Of a stretch of DNA of 64,000 nucleotides, positions 25,601-40,600 are shown in pieces. The notes under the pieces are model-generated. The model saw nothing but the letters and a program-made list of their open reading frames with translations, ran no database searches and was not told where the DNA came from. The position numbers were made by a program, and so were the translations under genes. Location of the stretch: contig CATQJL010000316.1 in the NCBI GenBank assembly GCA_958299035.1, positions 5,978,674 through 6,042,673 of the forward strand, in the 5' to 3' direction. Numbering within the stretch: position 1 is the first letter of the stretch; every line of letters begins with the position of its first letter. The stretch is from Cylicocyclus nassatus (Eukaryota; Nematoda; Chromadorea; Rhabditida; Strongylidae).

Positions 25601-28600
25601 TGACCCAGTTCAAGAGTTCTTGGCTTGTTTGGCTTCCTTTCTGAGGCAAAATACCGCTTTCAATGGCTTAAAATCCTCCCCGAAATTCCTACCGTAAGCC
25701 TACAGTAATGAAAAGCGGCTGATAAGTCCCTTCATACCCTAAATCTAAGTTTATGCTCGCTCTACAGAATGACACCTCAAGCTCGGCTAAAGACATGAAA
25801 GCAAGAGTTATTAACAATCAAACAGTGTGCACATCTTTTTGGGACACCCTGTAGAACTATTTCTACTGAAAACAAAACTGTAACTTATTTCACCAAAGAG
25901 AAGAAAAGTTGAATCAAAATTTGCTAACCTGGAGATTAACATCACTAAATTTCTCTAAAATTATTCGCTAAGCAACGTATTGAGATGATTACTTTTCAAA
26001 AAAACAGATAAAAGCGAATTTATAGTGATTGAATGAAGAAAATAGAGAGAACTGGTCCAGCAAAGCACTTCATTGGAAAGCACGTTTCACGTACCATTGT
26101 TCAGTGGTCCAAAATTAGGCTTCTTGGGCTCTTGGACAGCCCATCTTGGGCTTCTTTTTATAGATCATTTTGCATTTTACTCTCTTGTAGCTTATCCAGC
26201 CACACACTGATCATTCTATTTCAGCTCAATATTCTCAAAACAGGGGGTTCTAAGATGTTTCTGCAAAATGAAAGTATCTTGGTGCAGGTTTCATACATCA
26301 CCTATACGATGCAAAAGGCGACGCAATGAAAGCGGAGTAAGCGTCATTACTCGTCTCGTACGTGATTCTGAGACGTCAACAATGCTCGTGATTCTTCTCT
26401 TCCTCACACTAATTGTTTACAGTATGAAGAGGAAAGAAAAAATGAGCGGCACACACGTATGTGCTGAGCAAACATCAACACCCTAGTAAAGTGTGTTGAG
26501 TCGAAGGAGCTGATGAAGACATTGAAGTAAGAGATTCAATCTGGCGGGCAAGTCATTGAAGATCTAGCGAAAAATTCGATGACGTCATTATGATGTCCTC
26601 CCCCCCCCCCCCAATCTCAATTGAATCTGGAACGCGATCCATAAAATAGAAGAAAATGTTGAGAAAGGCAGAACTCTTGCGGATTATGCGCAGTGTTCAT
26701 GTTGCCGCTGCGGCGGAAGGAATTGAAATGGACGAGTTACCTCGTATATACAGGGAGCAAGATCATCAACCCCTTCTCAACATGCTGGTATAAAAAAATG
26801 CAAAAAAAGTGTATGCAACGCATGCGTTCGCCACTACTACTACTATTCGTCTGCGGCTTGCTCCGCCCTTTTCGTAGATTGACCAATCGCCGCCGCGACT
26901 GGCCAATCACAGCGCGCGGCCGAGAACTGTACGAAAAAAGCCGTTTTTACATGGAAAAAACTATAACCTTTTTAAAAAAAGGTAATCTCTAAAAAAGTCA
27001 CCTTAGCAGGCTGGTACTGCTAGTGGCACGTTGTGGAAGCGAATGTAAGTAGGCCATGTAAGCTCCGCCCGGCGGATAGTCTCTGGTCGCATCGGCCAGA
27101 TCTTGATAGCTGCCAGGTAATTTCACCCACAGCGTCGCCAGAGCCTGAAAATCAAGGTTGATAAAATTTTTGCAATTTTCAATTGAACTTACTGGCTTGA
27201 CATGAGAAGGTGCAAAATTGGTTTTGTACGTATGACTCAAGGTTACAGGATGAGTTCGAGAGAGTTCAATAAAAAGTACTAGATAAAAATCATATTTAAA
27301 TTCAAATCAGTTTGAATGAGGTGGAGAAATGGATATGGATATCAACTAAAATTTTTGAAAGAAAGGATCGAATGAACTACGTACAGTAAACGGGAAAATG
27401 ATTGTAAGAATAGAACGAATGAGTAAATAAAACTTTAGGTAAAATAGCATGTATGTTTGATTGTATAAATCAGTAAACGGCTAAAGGAAAAGTGCTCCTT
27501 GCTTGATTTCCGACAAACTTAATAACAAAAACATTTTTTTCACAAAACAAGATAAGGCAGCAGACTATGATTTCAGTTTAGGTTCCAAATGCCATTTCGA
27601 GGCCTTTTTAGACCGATATGTTGTTGAAGATTTCCCACAACTGTTTTTGTTTTCTTAAAAAAATTTCTATAGGCTTTAACTATCAAATATCTAACTCAGT
27701 AAATTTTCTAAAATATTTCCATTGGACTCATTGAAAACAAATCTTTTGTTGGATGTAAAACTGATTTATCAAGTTTTGCAGAGTTACACTGTTAAAATCG
27801 AATTATTTTCATGAATTCTAATAACTGCAAGAAAAACTTCCAATAGAAATGGCGAGTAACACCAACTAAAGTTCCGCAGTCTCAGAAGATGGAAGGAAGG
27901 GAGGGAGGGGGGGGGGGGAGAGAACGGCGAGGGAGGAGCTTGGAGCAAAGCCTAGCGGCTAGATTCTAGTTGATCTGAGATTGCATCTGAAGGCATACAA
28001 AGGGCGAAGCTAGGTCTACCCTATAAGGTCATTACATTATCTCCGAAATCGCCGTGCAATTAAGAAGTAAAAAGAAGAAGAGGAAAACAACAAATAAAAT
28101 CGATAAATGACGTATCAAGCTATAGTTTACATATTTATAGCCAAAGTAGAATATCTGCGTTCCGGTCCTCTAATGTAGCCTATGGAGGAAAAATTTAACC
28201 TGGAACCCGCAAAAATGCTATCAAGCCACGCCCACTCTACCAAGCCCCGCCCACCCACGTACTGAAAGACCTGCGCTTTCAAGGTAGCGGTTCTCAGAAA
28301 TGGGTTGTTGGGAGTTTTGCATAGTTTGCACTTCATATTTGCAATCAGGGCTACCGAAAGGCCCCGAATGGCAAAACATGGAAGACGAAGGTTTGAGTGG
28401 ATGCTGTCCTTGATATGTGTATCGCACAGCCTAAATGACGTACTTTAAGATCAGAATCTGCGCATTTCCACTAATTTTTCTTGTTTTCTTGCCTTTGATT
28501 TGATTGGATAATTATTGATTGGTTTTTCTGAGGAGTTACTAATAAGGTTGTCGTCAGTTTACCGCGCATAGTCTGCAGTCTCACAAAGTAAATTACAAAA

Positions 28601-31600
28601 AAACTCGAGGATAATCTTTTTGAAGCGTTCTTTCGAATAAAAAGTTGATCAGAAGTATGTTTCAAAACGGAGGTCAACAAAACAGTCTTGAATCTTATTG
28701 TTCTTTTGATTATTAAGGCATTGTAAAAAAACTAGGACAGATCTAGAGGCATTAGAACTTGGAAGTTCTATTTCTTTTTTCTAAAAATATTCTATGGTTT
28801 GATTTAACATAATTACAACAAAAAGCATCTATTATTAAGCCCAAAGTTTATGGCCATGATACAGTCCTTCAATCCTTAATTTCTTATATTCTCTGCTGTA
28901 GTTCATTACCTGAAAATCCCAATACATCTCTGTAAAAGAATAACGCGAACATGAGATATCTCACAAATATTGCCAAATCAGATTTGTGAGTTTTTCAAAA
29001 AATTGTCTACGAAGATTCATTCGCACAAATAAGTAACTCTTGAACTGTTCAGAAACATTATTTTGTACATGGAATGGAATGATTCCTAACTGTTCCGATC
29101 AGCTCACAAGAATAAGATTATCAAGTTATGGTCGTCCGGGTACATTTACAATATCTACACCCATCAGATCCTTCGCAAGCAAATTATTAGCTTCCGCCTC
29201 TTCATATCCATAATAATGAGGTAGCAAATGAATGCACATTGACGAGCACAAATCATCAGAGCAACGATTATCAACGACCAAAACACATTAATTCTTCCTC
29301 AATTTCCATCACGTGATAGCGTAAGCCTAGCACAAAACATAGATTAGAATTGAACTGAAGTTTTACTCCAAAATAATAGGGAAGAGAGAGTTAAGAAAAT
29401 TATAAGTCAGGCAGCCTTGTGAATTTTTCAAGCTTTCAACATTTTGATTGTCACCTAAATTCGTGAAGATTCAAATTTATATGCAGTTTGTTCCTTACCA
29501 ATAAAGTCAGCATTTATATCTCTTTATTGAGAATTTTCAGTAACAATCGAGCATATAAGTTGGTTACAAAGATCAAAAAATAATTCCCCATCTTGTTGTT
29601 AGAAAAGACACTGATCTTCTCCTAGCTGCTATAATCCCGCTCTTAAACAATCATGAACAAGAAAAATGAATTCCTGACAGCGTAATCTCGCTATCCATCT
29701 TCGATTTACAAATCTCATGTTATTTCCTCTTTACAGTTGACGAAATTTCTAGACTAAGAAAGGTAAGACTTTGGAAAATTCATAAATAAAGTTTTAGTCT
29801 AGAAACAGATTGACTTTTTAAAATAATCTAAATTTTCTACAGAAGGGCATAGTGCTTATATATTTTTGCACACGAGTTAGCAAGTTTAAAATAGAAAACT
29901 TCTTGATGCAAAATTCCCATAAGGTGTAGTATAGTGGTCGACTTAAGCTAAATTTTCACATTCTCTTATATTAATTGTATATCGTGAATGCTCATATACC
30001 CATTTTCAAAACGGAATTTTTATTAGCTACATCGCAATAGATTTTGCTAGATAAATACACTTTGAAAAACAAAATATTCCCTCCCAACCGCGAAACCCCG
30101 TCGCTGCTATTTCAGTAATTCAAATACTATTCTATCAGAACAGTTTGAAGAAATCCGTGTCAATGCAACGGCTTTTTCGCCAGCAAACTATCCGCCAAGA
30201 GTTTAGAAGGGGTTTTCGCATTCTTTAAACGCTCAAATTAAATAAAACTTACAAACAAAATAATCTTTTGAAGCTATTATAATTTTGATTATGAAGACTA
30301 AGCGTAGGCTGAAAATGTACTTCAAATCAAAAAGTTGTTCTCTAAGGGCCGTATGCACTAACATCCCTGCGGCGAGGGGAGCGGCATCCCCCATTATGAA
30401 GGGGTCGCGTGCGGACGCCGCTACGACTTTTACATCATTGGGGACGTCGCTCCCCTCGCCGCAGGGATGTTAGTGCATTCGGGCCTAAATATCATTCTTG
30501 AACAGAATCGATTTTAAGCGTCCATTAGAGCTCTAAAAAGACAAGTGAGATAATGACAGAGGCAGTAAAGAAAATTATTGAAAGTACTCAATTCACCATA
30601 AGAAAGGTACTTGAGCCATAGGAAATGAGAATCGTCATAGAAACAAAATGCGAGCCTGCATATGACGGGCTTGAAGACGGCATTTGAAAGATTTAGACGT
30701 GGGAGTGGGTGGGAACGGGGGGGGGGAGAAGAAGGGATGCAAAAGAGGAGTCCAGCGGAAGAAAGACGACGCAAAAGGAAGCGACGACGCCATTGTCGCA
30801 TGTCCTACTGAAGTATGACTGCATCAGCAACTTGCACATCAAACATTCAACAGAAGAAAAAACATCTTTTTCATCTTTGCCCCCCCCCCCCCGCCCCAAC
30901 TATCTTAGCGAAGGTAAAAGACGATCCTAATTTTTCTTGAGGCCAGATATATGGATATCTTCTTCCGAAAAGAAACTATCCTTTCTCGAAAGTTTGTCAC
31001 TCTTGCCATTATCCTGATGTTTGTTGTTTTCCGTGCTGCAAGCTTTCTAATATACTCTTGGGGCAAATTACTTGAAAATATATGAACCCAGTTTCTGTTT
31101 TCCAGCTGTGATCGCCTGCTAAACATGTGCAAAGAAGAGGTTCATGGGGGGGGCACTCCCAGGAAAGTGTTTAGGAAAGCCAGCCAGTCAAGACAGACGG
31201 GAAATAATTGTTCGCTCCTCTTGTATTCAAATTGCTCAATTTCCTCGCGATCTTCTAAAAATACGCTTATCTGAGTTAAGGCCCGGTATATCTGCAGTTT
31301 TTGAGTTTGCACGCAGAAGCATGACCTCCTCAATAGAATGTGGCTACCGTAAGAGGCAAAATCCGCAAAAAAATGATAGCAGGTTTTCATCAGCAACATT
31401 TGGTTCTCAATCGAAGAGATTTGGGAGCGAAGGACATAAGACAAATAAAAGAGGGGTAAATACCCAATTGGCATAAGGCTTAACTTCTAAAAGCTAAAGA
31501 TAAGGAATTACACAATTTGTCTCAGAGCTGAATGATTCATAATTTGATGTGTTTGCTGCACACCATGCACAACTCACGACTTTCTTTACAACCTCCAATA

Positions 31601-34600
31601 ACAAAGAGCTGATTTAGGCGCGTGTAAAACACATCAAATCAGCATTTTTGCTAGTCTGGTCAACCACAACAATTTCAGCAAGTTAATAACAGTGGAGTCG
31701 TATGGTGAGGTTCGTGGTGTGCAAATGCACACATTAGGCCATAAGTGATTAACTGCTTGAAACAAGATTTCATTATTGTTTTCATGAAAGCAAGATTTTT
31801 TCCTTCGAAAAAATATGTAACACAACGATCTTAAAGAATGGAAAAGGAGCAAAAGAGGATTTTAGAGGACGGGCGCAGAGATGAGGGTAAGGCGGAGTGC
31901 TCCAGCTAGAAGTGTTAGCTCTCAATGCCACGCATTCATGCACTCTTCGACGAGATGTATCCCCTTCATGGTTGCGGGGCCTAATCACGAACGAAATAAA
32001 ATTTCCCGATTGGGTTATCGCGAAGCGATGACTAGGAGGGGCGAATAGCCGTGAACGCATCATTGAACACTGAAATACTCGAAGGTCAGGATGGAGAATG
32101 GAAGTTGAGAGTGTCCAACTGGATGCGACCTAATGGACACCATAAAATTTCTGACGTGAGATAAGTTAAAAAAAACAGCGAGCAAATATATTTTGAGATG
32201 GAAATTTTCAACTGCGCGAAGGTAACAGCGAAAAAAAAAGGTTCCAGGAACTTGGAGGCAGTTTGAAGAATATTTTAAGAAATAGCGAAAAAGCTCAGAC
32301 AACATTATTGGCATTATCGTGATGGTAAACAATCATATTCATTCTGAAGGGAATTTTCCCACCTTAGGACTTCCCCCTAATGAAAATGGACGAATATGGC
32401 ACTTTCCGAAAATGGACCGAGTTGACCGATGATAAATGCGGAATTTTAATTATCTTAAAAAGTAGATTCAAACGAGACCATCATCTAGTCAAGTGGTCTT
32501 ATTAGGTTGCTCGATAAGTCGTGGGCCAAAAGTGAAGGGTTTAGCTCTGAATTTCGAAAGAGGCTCTGCTTTACATTGTATGTTCTTTGTAGCACGTAAG
32601 ATATCTCGTATCTTAGTTGAATATATGAGATTTTTGAAGGAAAATTCGGAGCACGGGTAAAAGCTTGCAAATTATTAGAGTAGTTACATCCAATCAATAG
32701 GACTTATTTATTTAAAAAAAGCAAGGTTATATCCGCTTTTAGAAGCAAAGTATAAATTTGTGGGGCTATTCAGCATTTTTAGAGACCAAAACTCGGAAAA
32801 AAGCTAGACTCTGTGAATCATTCTAATATGTCAATATAGACTTTTGTTGAAGCAGATCCAAAAAGTTTATGAGAGCTTGAGTTTCTGACCTAAACAGGAG
32901 TACGCCACTGGAACTCAAAAAAACATTATTTTTTTGAATATCAGTGACATACTTGACAATCTAATTTAGCTGCCTTAAAAGATAAATTCAATTGCTTTTC
33001 TCCTAAATCCAATGAGTACTTCACTATATTTATCTCCCTAGAATTCATGCTTTATCTTTGCGTAGATTCTAATCGACCAATCAGGCTAGAATTAGCTTCC
33101 TTATAAGCTCAGCAATTGCAGACATGCTTGTGGAACCAACGACATAATATTCTTTCGAAGAAATTTTCACTACAAGGAAGTTGAGGCTCTCACGCACATT
33201 AGCAGATGTTCTGTGTTTTGCATTCATGCGAAAATAAATTGATTAGATGGCTACTCCCTGCATCTCTTTGTTTTCATCATTACCGTAACTTAGCACCGCA
33301 CACAAATTTCCCTTAGAAGCGAATAAAAGCGAAAAATTGGAGACTCAAAAACCGGGAAATACTTGGTTTTGAAACATTGTTTTGTTGAAATTGCAGAAGA
33401 GGCCACTCCTAGAAACGCATAAGAAGAAAATGAATTGTTTTCGCTGATTGCTCTGTGTGCTCTAAGAGCATTTAATGATGTAAGTGTACTTCTTCGCATT
33501 GTTTACGAAGATTCGAAGATTCTGCCCTAAATCGACTGTGCCGAGGACATTCGAGGTTACAGTTTAGCTTGTGTGATATCCAGAAACTTGAGAATTTGAG
33601 CTTGAAATCAAAAAGATAAATAGGTCATGTTAGGATTTTCAAAACAGAAGAGATGCAGAGAAATTTCACAGAGCTCAATTAAAAAAAACAACAACAATAA
33701 TTCTGGTTTTCAGTATGACGCAAAAGCTTAAGTTTTGACTTCTCTGCTCCTTTTTTATGATGGATCTTATTTCGCAGATAATTCAATACCGGACATCTTC
33801 TTATCCTCAGGGAATTGCTAGACGAATGAGGGTGAATTCAAAAACAATAAGAATTATGGACTCTCCAATCCCTTTCCCTTAGATTAGACAAGCAAAAGAT
33901 TCGACTAAAGAACAGTAGATATTTTCCATAATTCTTCAAAAAAGGGCAGTGAAACCAACAAAAATAAAACTCTAAAAATAATATAGCTGTATCACAGACT
34001 ACAATTACTGCTTTCGCTCTAAACAAAATTAAATGAATGGCATGTTTTTGAGCAAATAACTACTATACGAAAAATGCAAATTCTGGAAAAGATGGCTCTC
34101 ATAATTTCCTGGAAGAAATAGCGAGCAAAGATGACGTGGATGAGCCAACATCGCCGGCGGAATTCGAGTTTTCCACAGAGAAGGGGCGTGGTTTGTTAAT
34201 GAAAAGGGGTAATAAGCGGGACGAGTTTGTGCTAGCTCGAGACATTTCGCTAAGTGGATCATGAGAAGAATAATGAATGATGTCATCGCGGACCAAAAGG
34301 ACACCAGAACTTTTGGAGGCTAACAGAATTTGAGCTGATGAACGGATATGGTGAACTGCACTTGAGCTACATCCATTAAGCACACAAATGAGCTATGGAA
34401 GTGCATGTGAGCTAAATCATAGAACAGCTCAAATGAGCTTGATTTGAATGTTGATTGTACAGTGGAAAACAAAGTATTAGGTTCAAAAGAATGTTCTTGA
34501 CATTTTTAATGCCAAACAATTCTATAAAGTAATAGATGTAGAAGTTTATAAATGTTTCAAACGTGCTTTTCACTTGTGGGTACCTATTTGCGCATGTAGG

Positions 34601-37600
34601 CGGAGTCCAGCACTAATGGGCGGAGTTTGCCTTTATTATGTTCGACTGGGAACTTTAGTTCAAATCATGCAAACTCTGCCTGTGCTCACGGTAATGAACG
34701 TATTCATAAATTTACGAAAAAATATGATTTGATTTCAATGTTTTTGATTTTGCTTTCATTTTGAATATTTTCAAAATTGCCTTATTCAAAAATAATCCAA
34801 GTTCAGATTTCTGATTAGACGCCGCTGAAAAAATACATTTTAAGACGTTTTGATAGCTTTCTTTGCGGAGTGATAATATTAAAAAAATGATACGAATAAG
34901 TTCATTGATTCAAAATTCAAACGATGAATGTGAATACGAACCACACAGCGGAAATTCAGTTGAATGAGAAAATGTATGTTGGTCCAAGTAAAAGTAAACG
35001 TAGGAAGGTGGGGAACAGCATCGACTTTATAGACGTTCATTTGTAATTTTGAAGTTGATAGATTAGAATTAAAAATGGTATTTGCAGAAGATTATCACAA
35101 CCTAATCGCTTGTGACCTGCTAAAACTTTTACTTCCTTTATAAAGTAAGAAATAATCCGGATTATTTACTAGAAAAGCTAGAAGGCAATGCCAGACTGAG
35201 GATGGATGCAAACGAGGCTAAGAATAAGAGTAAACGACTGCACATCTCTCCACAGCGAGGAGCCATTCGATATGCTTTCTATAGTTACCCGGATTCAAAA
35301 AAGCAAAGAGCCATTTTTCATTCGTCTTGGAAAACAGCGCCGATGCCGGATATGGCCATTTTGAGAGCAAGGACATTCAGACGAGAAAATATGCTGTAGT
35401 CGAGAAAAAATGTTCTTTTACTTTTGGGGAAAATTGGCGCTTATGAATATTGAGAATGGAATAAAAATGTCGTAAAATGTAAGTAATTCAGTAATTCTGG
35501 TGTCAGTGCCAAAATTAATGACGAATCCACTATATGTAATTTGGAGCAGCTAGAAAAAAAATTGAATTTGGCGCAGTAACAAAATTTTGCTAGAGTAACC
35601 AAATTGGAGGGCTACTGCCGCAATAGATGAAGGCGATTTAAGTTCCGAGAACTAAGTAAAAGTACTTCCGACTTTGGAGAAATATTACGAGACTATTATT
35701 GCACCAAAATCTGGCCCACAGTAACCTGCACAGTAGCACCTTTGACGTAAATCAGAAGCGATGTGGACTGCAAAAGGGACAATGCTGTCTGTTTTGCGTT
35801 TCTCGTCAGAGCAGCGGAAGTGTGAGGAGTGTCATCAGGGCGGGCTCGAGAATGGAGAACAAGATGACAAAGGATTCTGACGCACATGCTTCTGCAACAT
35901 TTTCTACATCATCCATGAGTCAGAAAAGAAAGCGGAAGACCTGATACAGAAGATTGTCTTCTAGTCAGAGCTAGAAAAAAATGGCTAATTTTTGCAGGAA
36001 AAGGAAGATTGACAAAGGTAAAAAATGCAAAATGTGACCGTTTCTGCCAAATTTTCTACATAAATAAGCTAAAATTGCTACCTAATAACAATGATTTTAA
36101 TTATTTATTTATTCAATACGCAATATCAATGCAGATGCTCGGTGGAGTCTATCCCATGCCCCCTGCTTGCAGCAAAAATGCTCTTAATTGTTCAACTTGA
36201 GCATTTGTATATGCAGGGAACAGATGTAATAATAGAAATTTGCCCGACTGAGTTCTGGGGAGAAAGCAGAACTTCGAGATAAAAGATTATGATGCAAAAA
36301 GATGTCAGGTCAGACAAACCCAAGTAACAGCGGAAGGGGTGAACCGGACCCGAACCACGCGTGGATGAAGCCCAAAAGGTTCAGTCAATGGGCCAAAATG
36401 ACCCTCAGTTCCATGAGCAGAATTTTTTAGCTTTTAGCGACTCATAACTAAGCACATGGATTGCTAATGGGCAGTAAAGATTGTTTACAAAATCTCAAAT
36501 TTCATTTAGAAATCTCAAATGGCTTAGATAAGAACGTCATATCGATTGTTAACCAAATAATATTGTTCAATTTTTGATTTTCTAAATACGGGAAGCTCTC
36601 GAAACTTCTCATGCTGATTGTCAATGGGGTGCAAAAGTTATTTTCTCTGGATGGTCACCACATCCATTCGAGTGTCACATTTGCCGTAAAATTATGCCGT
36701 TAAGTTCCAGGACTCGAGGAGACAGATTTTAGATTTTCTGGAAGATCCTATAATTTAGCAGAAAAAGAAAATGTAACGAAAAACTTCGCTAAGCTAACGC
36801 AACATAGAAAATAATGTGGAAAGAATACAACAACAGTTTTCGCAAGATTCTTTTGATGAGATAAGAAAGACTTGAAGAGCGTGAAGAAAACCTCTTCGTG
36901 AGCGGTTTAGATTGTGAAAGCCGGTTTTTCTAACAGTTTTTTCATTTTTTAATTACTTAGAGAACAGAGAGAGTCGGCGAAAAACTTCAAACAGGAGAAA
37001 AATTCTGCTCAGCGATGCTTCTCACCACTAGACAGACTAGACATATACTAAATAGTTTCACCGAGAGAAGGAAGTACTTTCTGTTCACCGTTTCTATGAT
37101 GTTTATAGGATCATATGTTTATGACGTTGTTGCGAGAGGAGACATGGAACTCCAGACCACAATAACAACAAAATAGAATACTCTCCTCTGGGAAATTTGC
37201 GGATGTAAGCGATTCGAGGTGTCGCCACACTTGCTCAAATATTATTCGCTCAGTGTTGGTTGTGTAGAATGAAGTTTGAAATGATGGGTGAAGTTTATGG
37301 TTATCCAAAGTAAAATCAGCCTTTAGTTTTGATGTTTGAAACCTTGACAGATTTTGCCAAATGTAGTGTGCATGCGTCGGCACGTCTAGTATAAAATTAG
37401 CCAAATAAAGGAGAAAACGCTCTCGTTTGCAAGGTCAGAATTAAAAGCGTTTGACTCGTCTTAAGACCGCAGTGATGAGAAAGCAAAAGTCCATTGGTCA
37501 AGACAGGCCCAGACTCAGGTGGACAAATTCATGGCCTTCCAGCTTTCTACAGGTTAAAATGAAGATAGGAAGGCCGAATTTAGATTAAGATGGCTCGATA

Positions 37601-40600
37601 ATAAGTCTGATGAACATCCTGCCCAAGGCTCAACTCTCTCAGCTTCTCGGCGGTTAGGTTACAGAATAGTGGTCTTTACCACATTTGATTACGGTATGGC
37701 ATGAATATACACATGTAACAAAGCATGAACAGCAGTGATAGGGCTCATAACCCCGAAGTACGCCCCAAAAACTTTTTTACAAGGCTAAGCCCCAAAAATT
37801 TTTTTGCAAGGCTAATTTATAGAGATTATTTAAAATATTCAAGAGCAGGAAGTCACTTGCATATTTCCGTATCATGTAAGTAACTTCAAGAATCTTGCGA
37901 CCGATTTTTGAGCAGCCCCATTTATTTATGTGAAAATACAAGATTTACTGCTTTCAAATTTGGTTATTTAGATAAACAGCATGATGAATTTTACGTGGCA
38001 AGCGTGGTAAACCGAACTAAGCGCGTAAAGGTCCCGAGACACACATTTGACCTTGGGGCGCGATATTCAACAGCTGCCAAGATGCGACCGCTTCGCGCAA
38101 GCCTAAAGTCGCGATGACGAGGCTGCGCAGCCTGTGAAAAAAAAGTATGTGTTGTACAGCGACTAGAGCATAGTCCAAAATTTTTGATGTTAGGTTCTGG
38201 ATTACTGCCTACAAATCAATTAATTTAACCACCATTCTAGAAATTTGCGAACTTTTCGATATCCATTCACCATTAGACACTGGCAGATTTTGAGCACGCT
38301 TGGCATGGATGTCAATTTGAAGAGTCTTCGCTTGCAAAACGAGCAAGCTTGCAAAGGCCTGATTGCTACTTTTTAGCGAGATAAAATGAGCTTTTTGAAA
38401 AAAAAAGTTCGGACATGAAAAAGAGCCTTGAGAATGAGATTTAGGTGATTTTTGCAGGCTTAGATGCAAGGTTCATGCTCATGTTCTTCTTGTGCAATTA
38501 GCGCGAACATTTCCGCGTTTTTTCGCAGATCAAACCTAACAGCTCAACGAATCATCAAGTCATTTCCGCGTTAGCGCATTAGAACCCGGTACTTGACGTA
38601 TAGTGCACTCAAGCACATTCACATCAAGAGCTGCATTCTGCAAGAGGCTCCGCGCTCACGTCATTCCGGCTGAGAAGTCGTTCAAATCGCGCCGCTGCTC
38701 GAAGATGAATCGCATCGCCGAAGAGTGCGATGATGCTCGATGCCCAGCGCAAAAATGGAACTATTCAGCGATTCGGCGTCATTGTTTTCGTCGCTCTCGA
38801 CGAGTTGCAGCGATTCCGGGTTTCCTATGACGTCGGCATTGAGCAAGATTTGCGTATTCTTGCATATTGATAGCAACGATATTGTTTAGTCTCAAATGAC
38901 GAATAAAGGCTTAGAGGTCTAGCATGGAATGATAGAATAAAAATGAAATTGATAATTTATTGGATTTGCACATAAGCTTCGCACGAAATGCTCAAAGATC
39001 TGTAATTTCCTATAAGCTCAGTGATGATATTTCAAGAAGATATAACTCAGAGAGCTCAGTCAAAATTATCGGTTGATAATGACGATATTCAGACTTCATA
39101 CATAGAAATATCATTTTGAATAAAATTAATAAAATTATTCGTGATGAAGTCTGTCCAGCGATTCTGAGTTAAAATTCTAAACGTTCAACAGACTTAAGCT
39201 TCTGATGTTCATTTTATGACCTACTCTTTCTGATTAGAAGAAATTTTGCTGAGGAGACGTTCTTACGGGTAACAGCAACTCCGGAATTGTTTTTTTACCT
39301 TTGATATAGAAAATTTGTACACTACAAACTGGAGTTATTGTATACCAAGCAAAACTCATTATTAAGATTGAGACGGGTTCTTCGAGCATTTCTAAACAAA
39401 ACTGCCCTTTCTTTTGCGCAGAACTTATGTTCCAATTCAAAATATTTATAAAAAATGATTGTATATTAATGCAAATACAATCTTATATTAATTGAGTTGT
39501 TTTGATTATTAAAGAATTTTTTTCGAATTTCTAGAAGATGATGGTGAGCCTCATTATGTGATGATCTCGACAAGTGACAGAGGATTTCTGTGAAGAGCCT
39601 CTTGCAGCCCGAAAAGCGCTTAAAAACGTCTTCCGCTTTGTTTGCAAGAATCAGAGAAGCTTTAAAGCCCATAAATTTGTGTTAGCCATGGTTAGGTACG
39701 AAAATGGGAATGTAATTCAAGCAAGGGTATTTCATTGGATTACCTGGATCGAAATCATGTGATTTTTTCGAAATTAAAAAGAAGAAAAAACTTTCTGTAA
39801 AAACAATCGTTTTTGAAGAACTCTTGCCATAAAGGTAAAATTTGTTGCCTGAGTTTTATTTTTTTACAAGACTTGCTTCTGATAATTCACGAAACTGCTA
39901 AAGCGGCCATGTCGCTTGTTCCAGAAATTTCAACACAAAGGATCCCCATCATCTTTTTTGACAGAACTCTTCAAGAGCCTTTGATCAAACTGCATACTGT
40001 CCTACATTGTAGCTTGGGAAGAAATGGTTGAGCTAGAAAAAACCTTTGGCGGGTTTCAAGAATCTTATGTACATTTTGGAAGCAGGACAGAGCCACTCCG
40101 TGGGCATAAAATAAAAAAGAGAACGAAGATTTTGAGGACTCTATTCTATCTCTCCTGGCATTTTCAAGTTTTATGCACTGGAGCGCTCAGCTTCGAGTGA
40201 AAAATTCTCGATCCCACTTCCAATGCTTAAGATAAAATTTTATCAAACAACATGAGATAAGAGAGGTGAAAGTGCCAGGAACAGCGAACCAAAAGCGAAT
40301 GAAGAGTCTGCGAAAATCTGAGCACGCACAAAAAGCGCATGTTTTCATGCACATAAATTGCGATGTGCACTTTTCAAAGCAACACAATGCGAATAAATTT
40401 TCGAAGCAGCAGCAGAGAAAAATGGAAAAGAGATGGCGCAGCCAGCAAGCTTCCGACTTGGGAAAAGCATCATTGAAAAGAAGGCAAAACGTTGAAGATG
40501 GATGTGCAGGCTGGATGTGAAACAACATTTGGGAATGATTGATTTTATGGGCTCAAATGAACCATATTTTTGCGAAAACGAAGATTCAACATATGTTGCT

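Noticed and set aside
31142..31476. Two overlapping 110-codon frames, one on each strand
   Set aside because: Mirror-image open frames in AT-rich intron sequence; neither peptide has a domain pattern.
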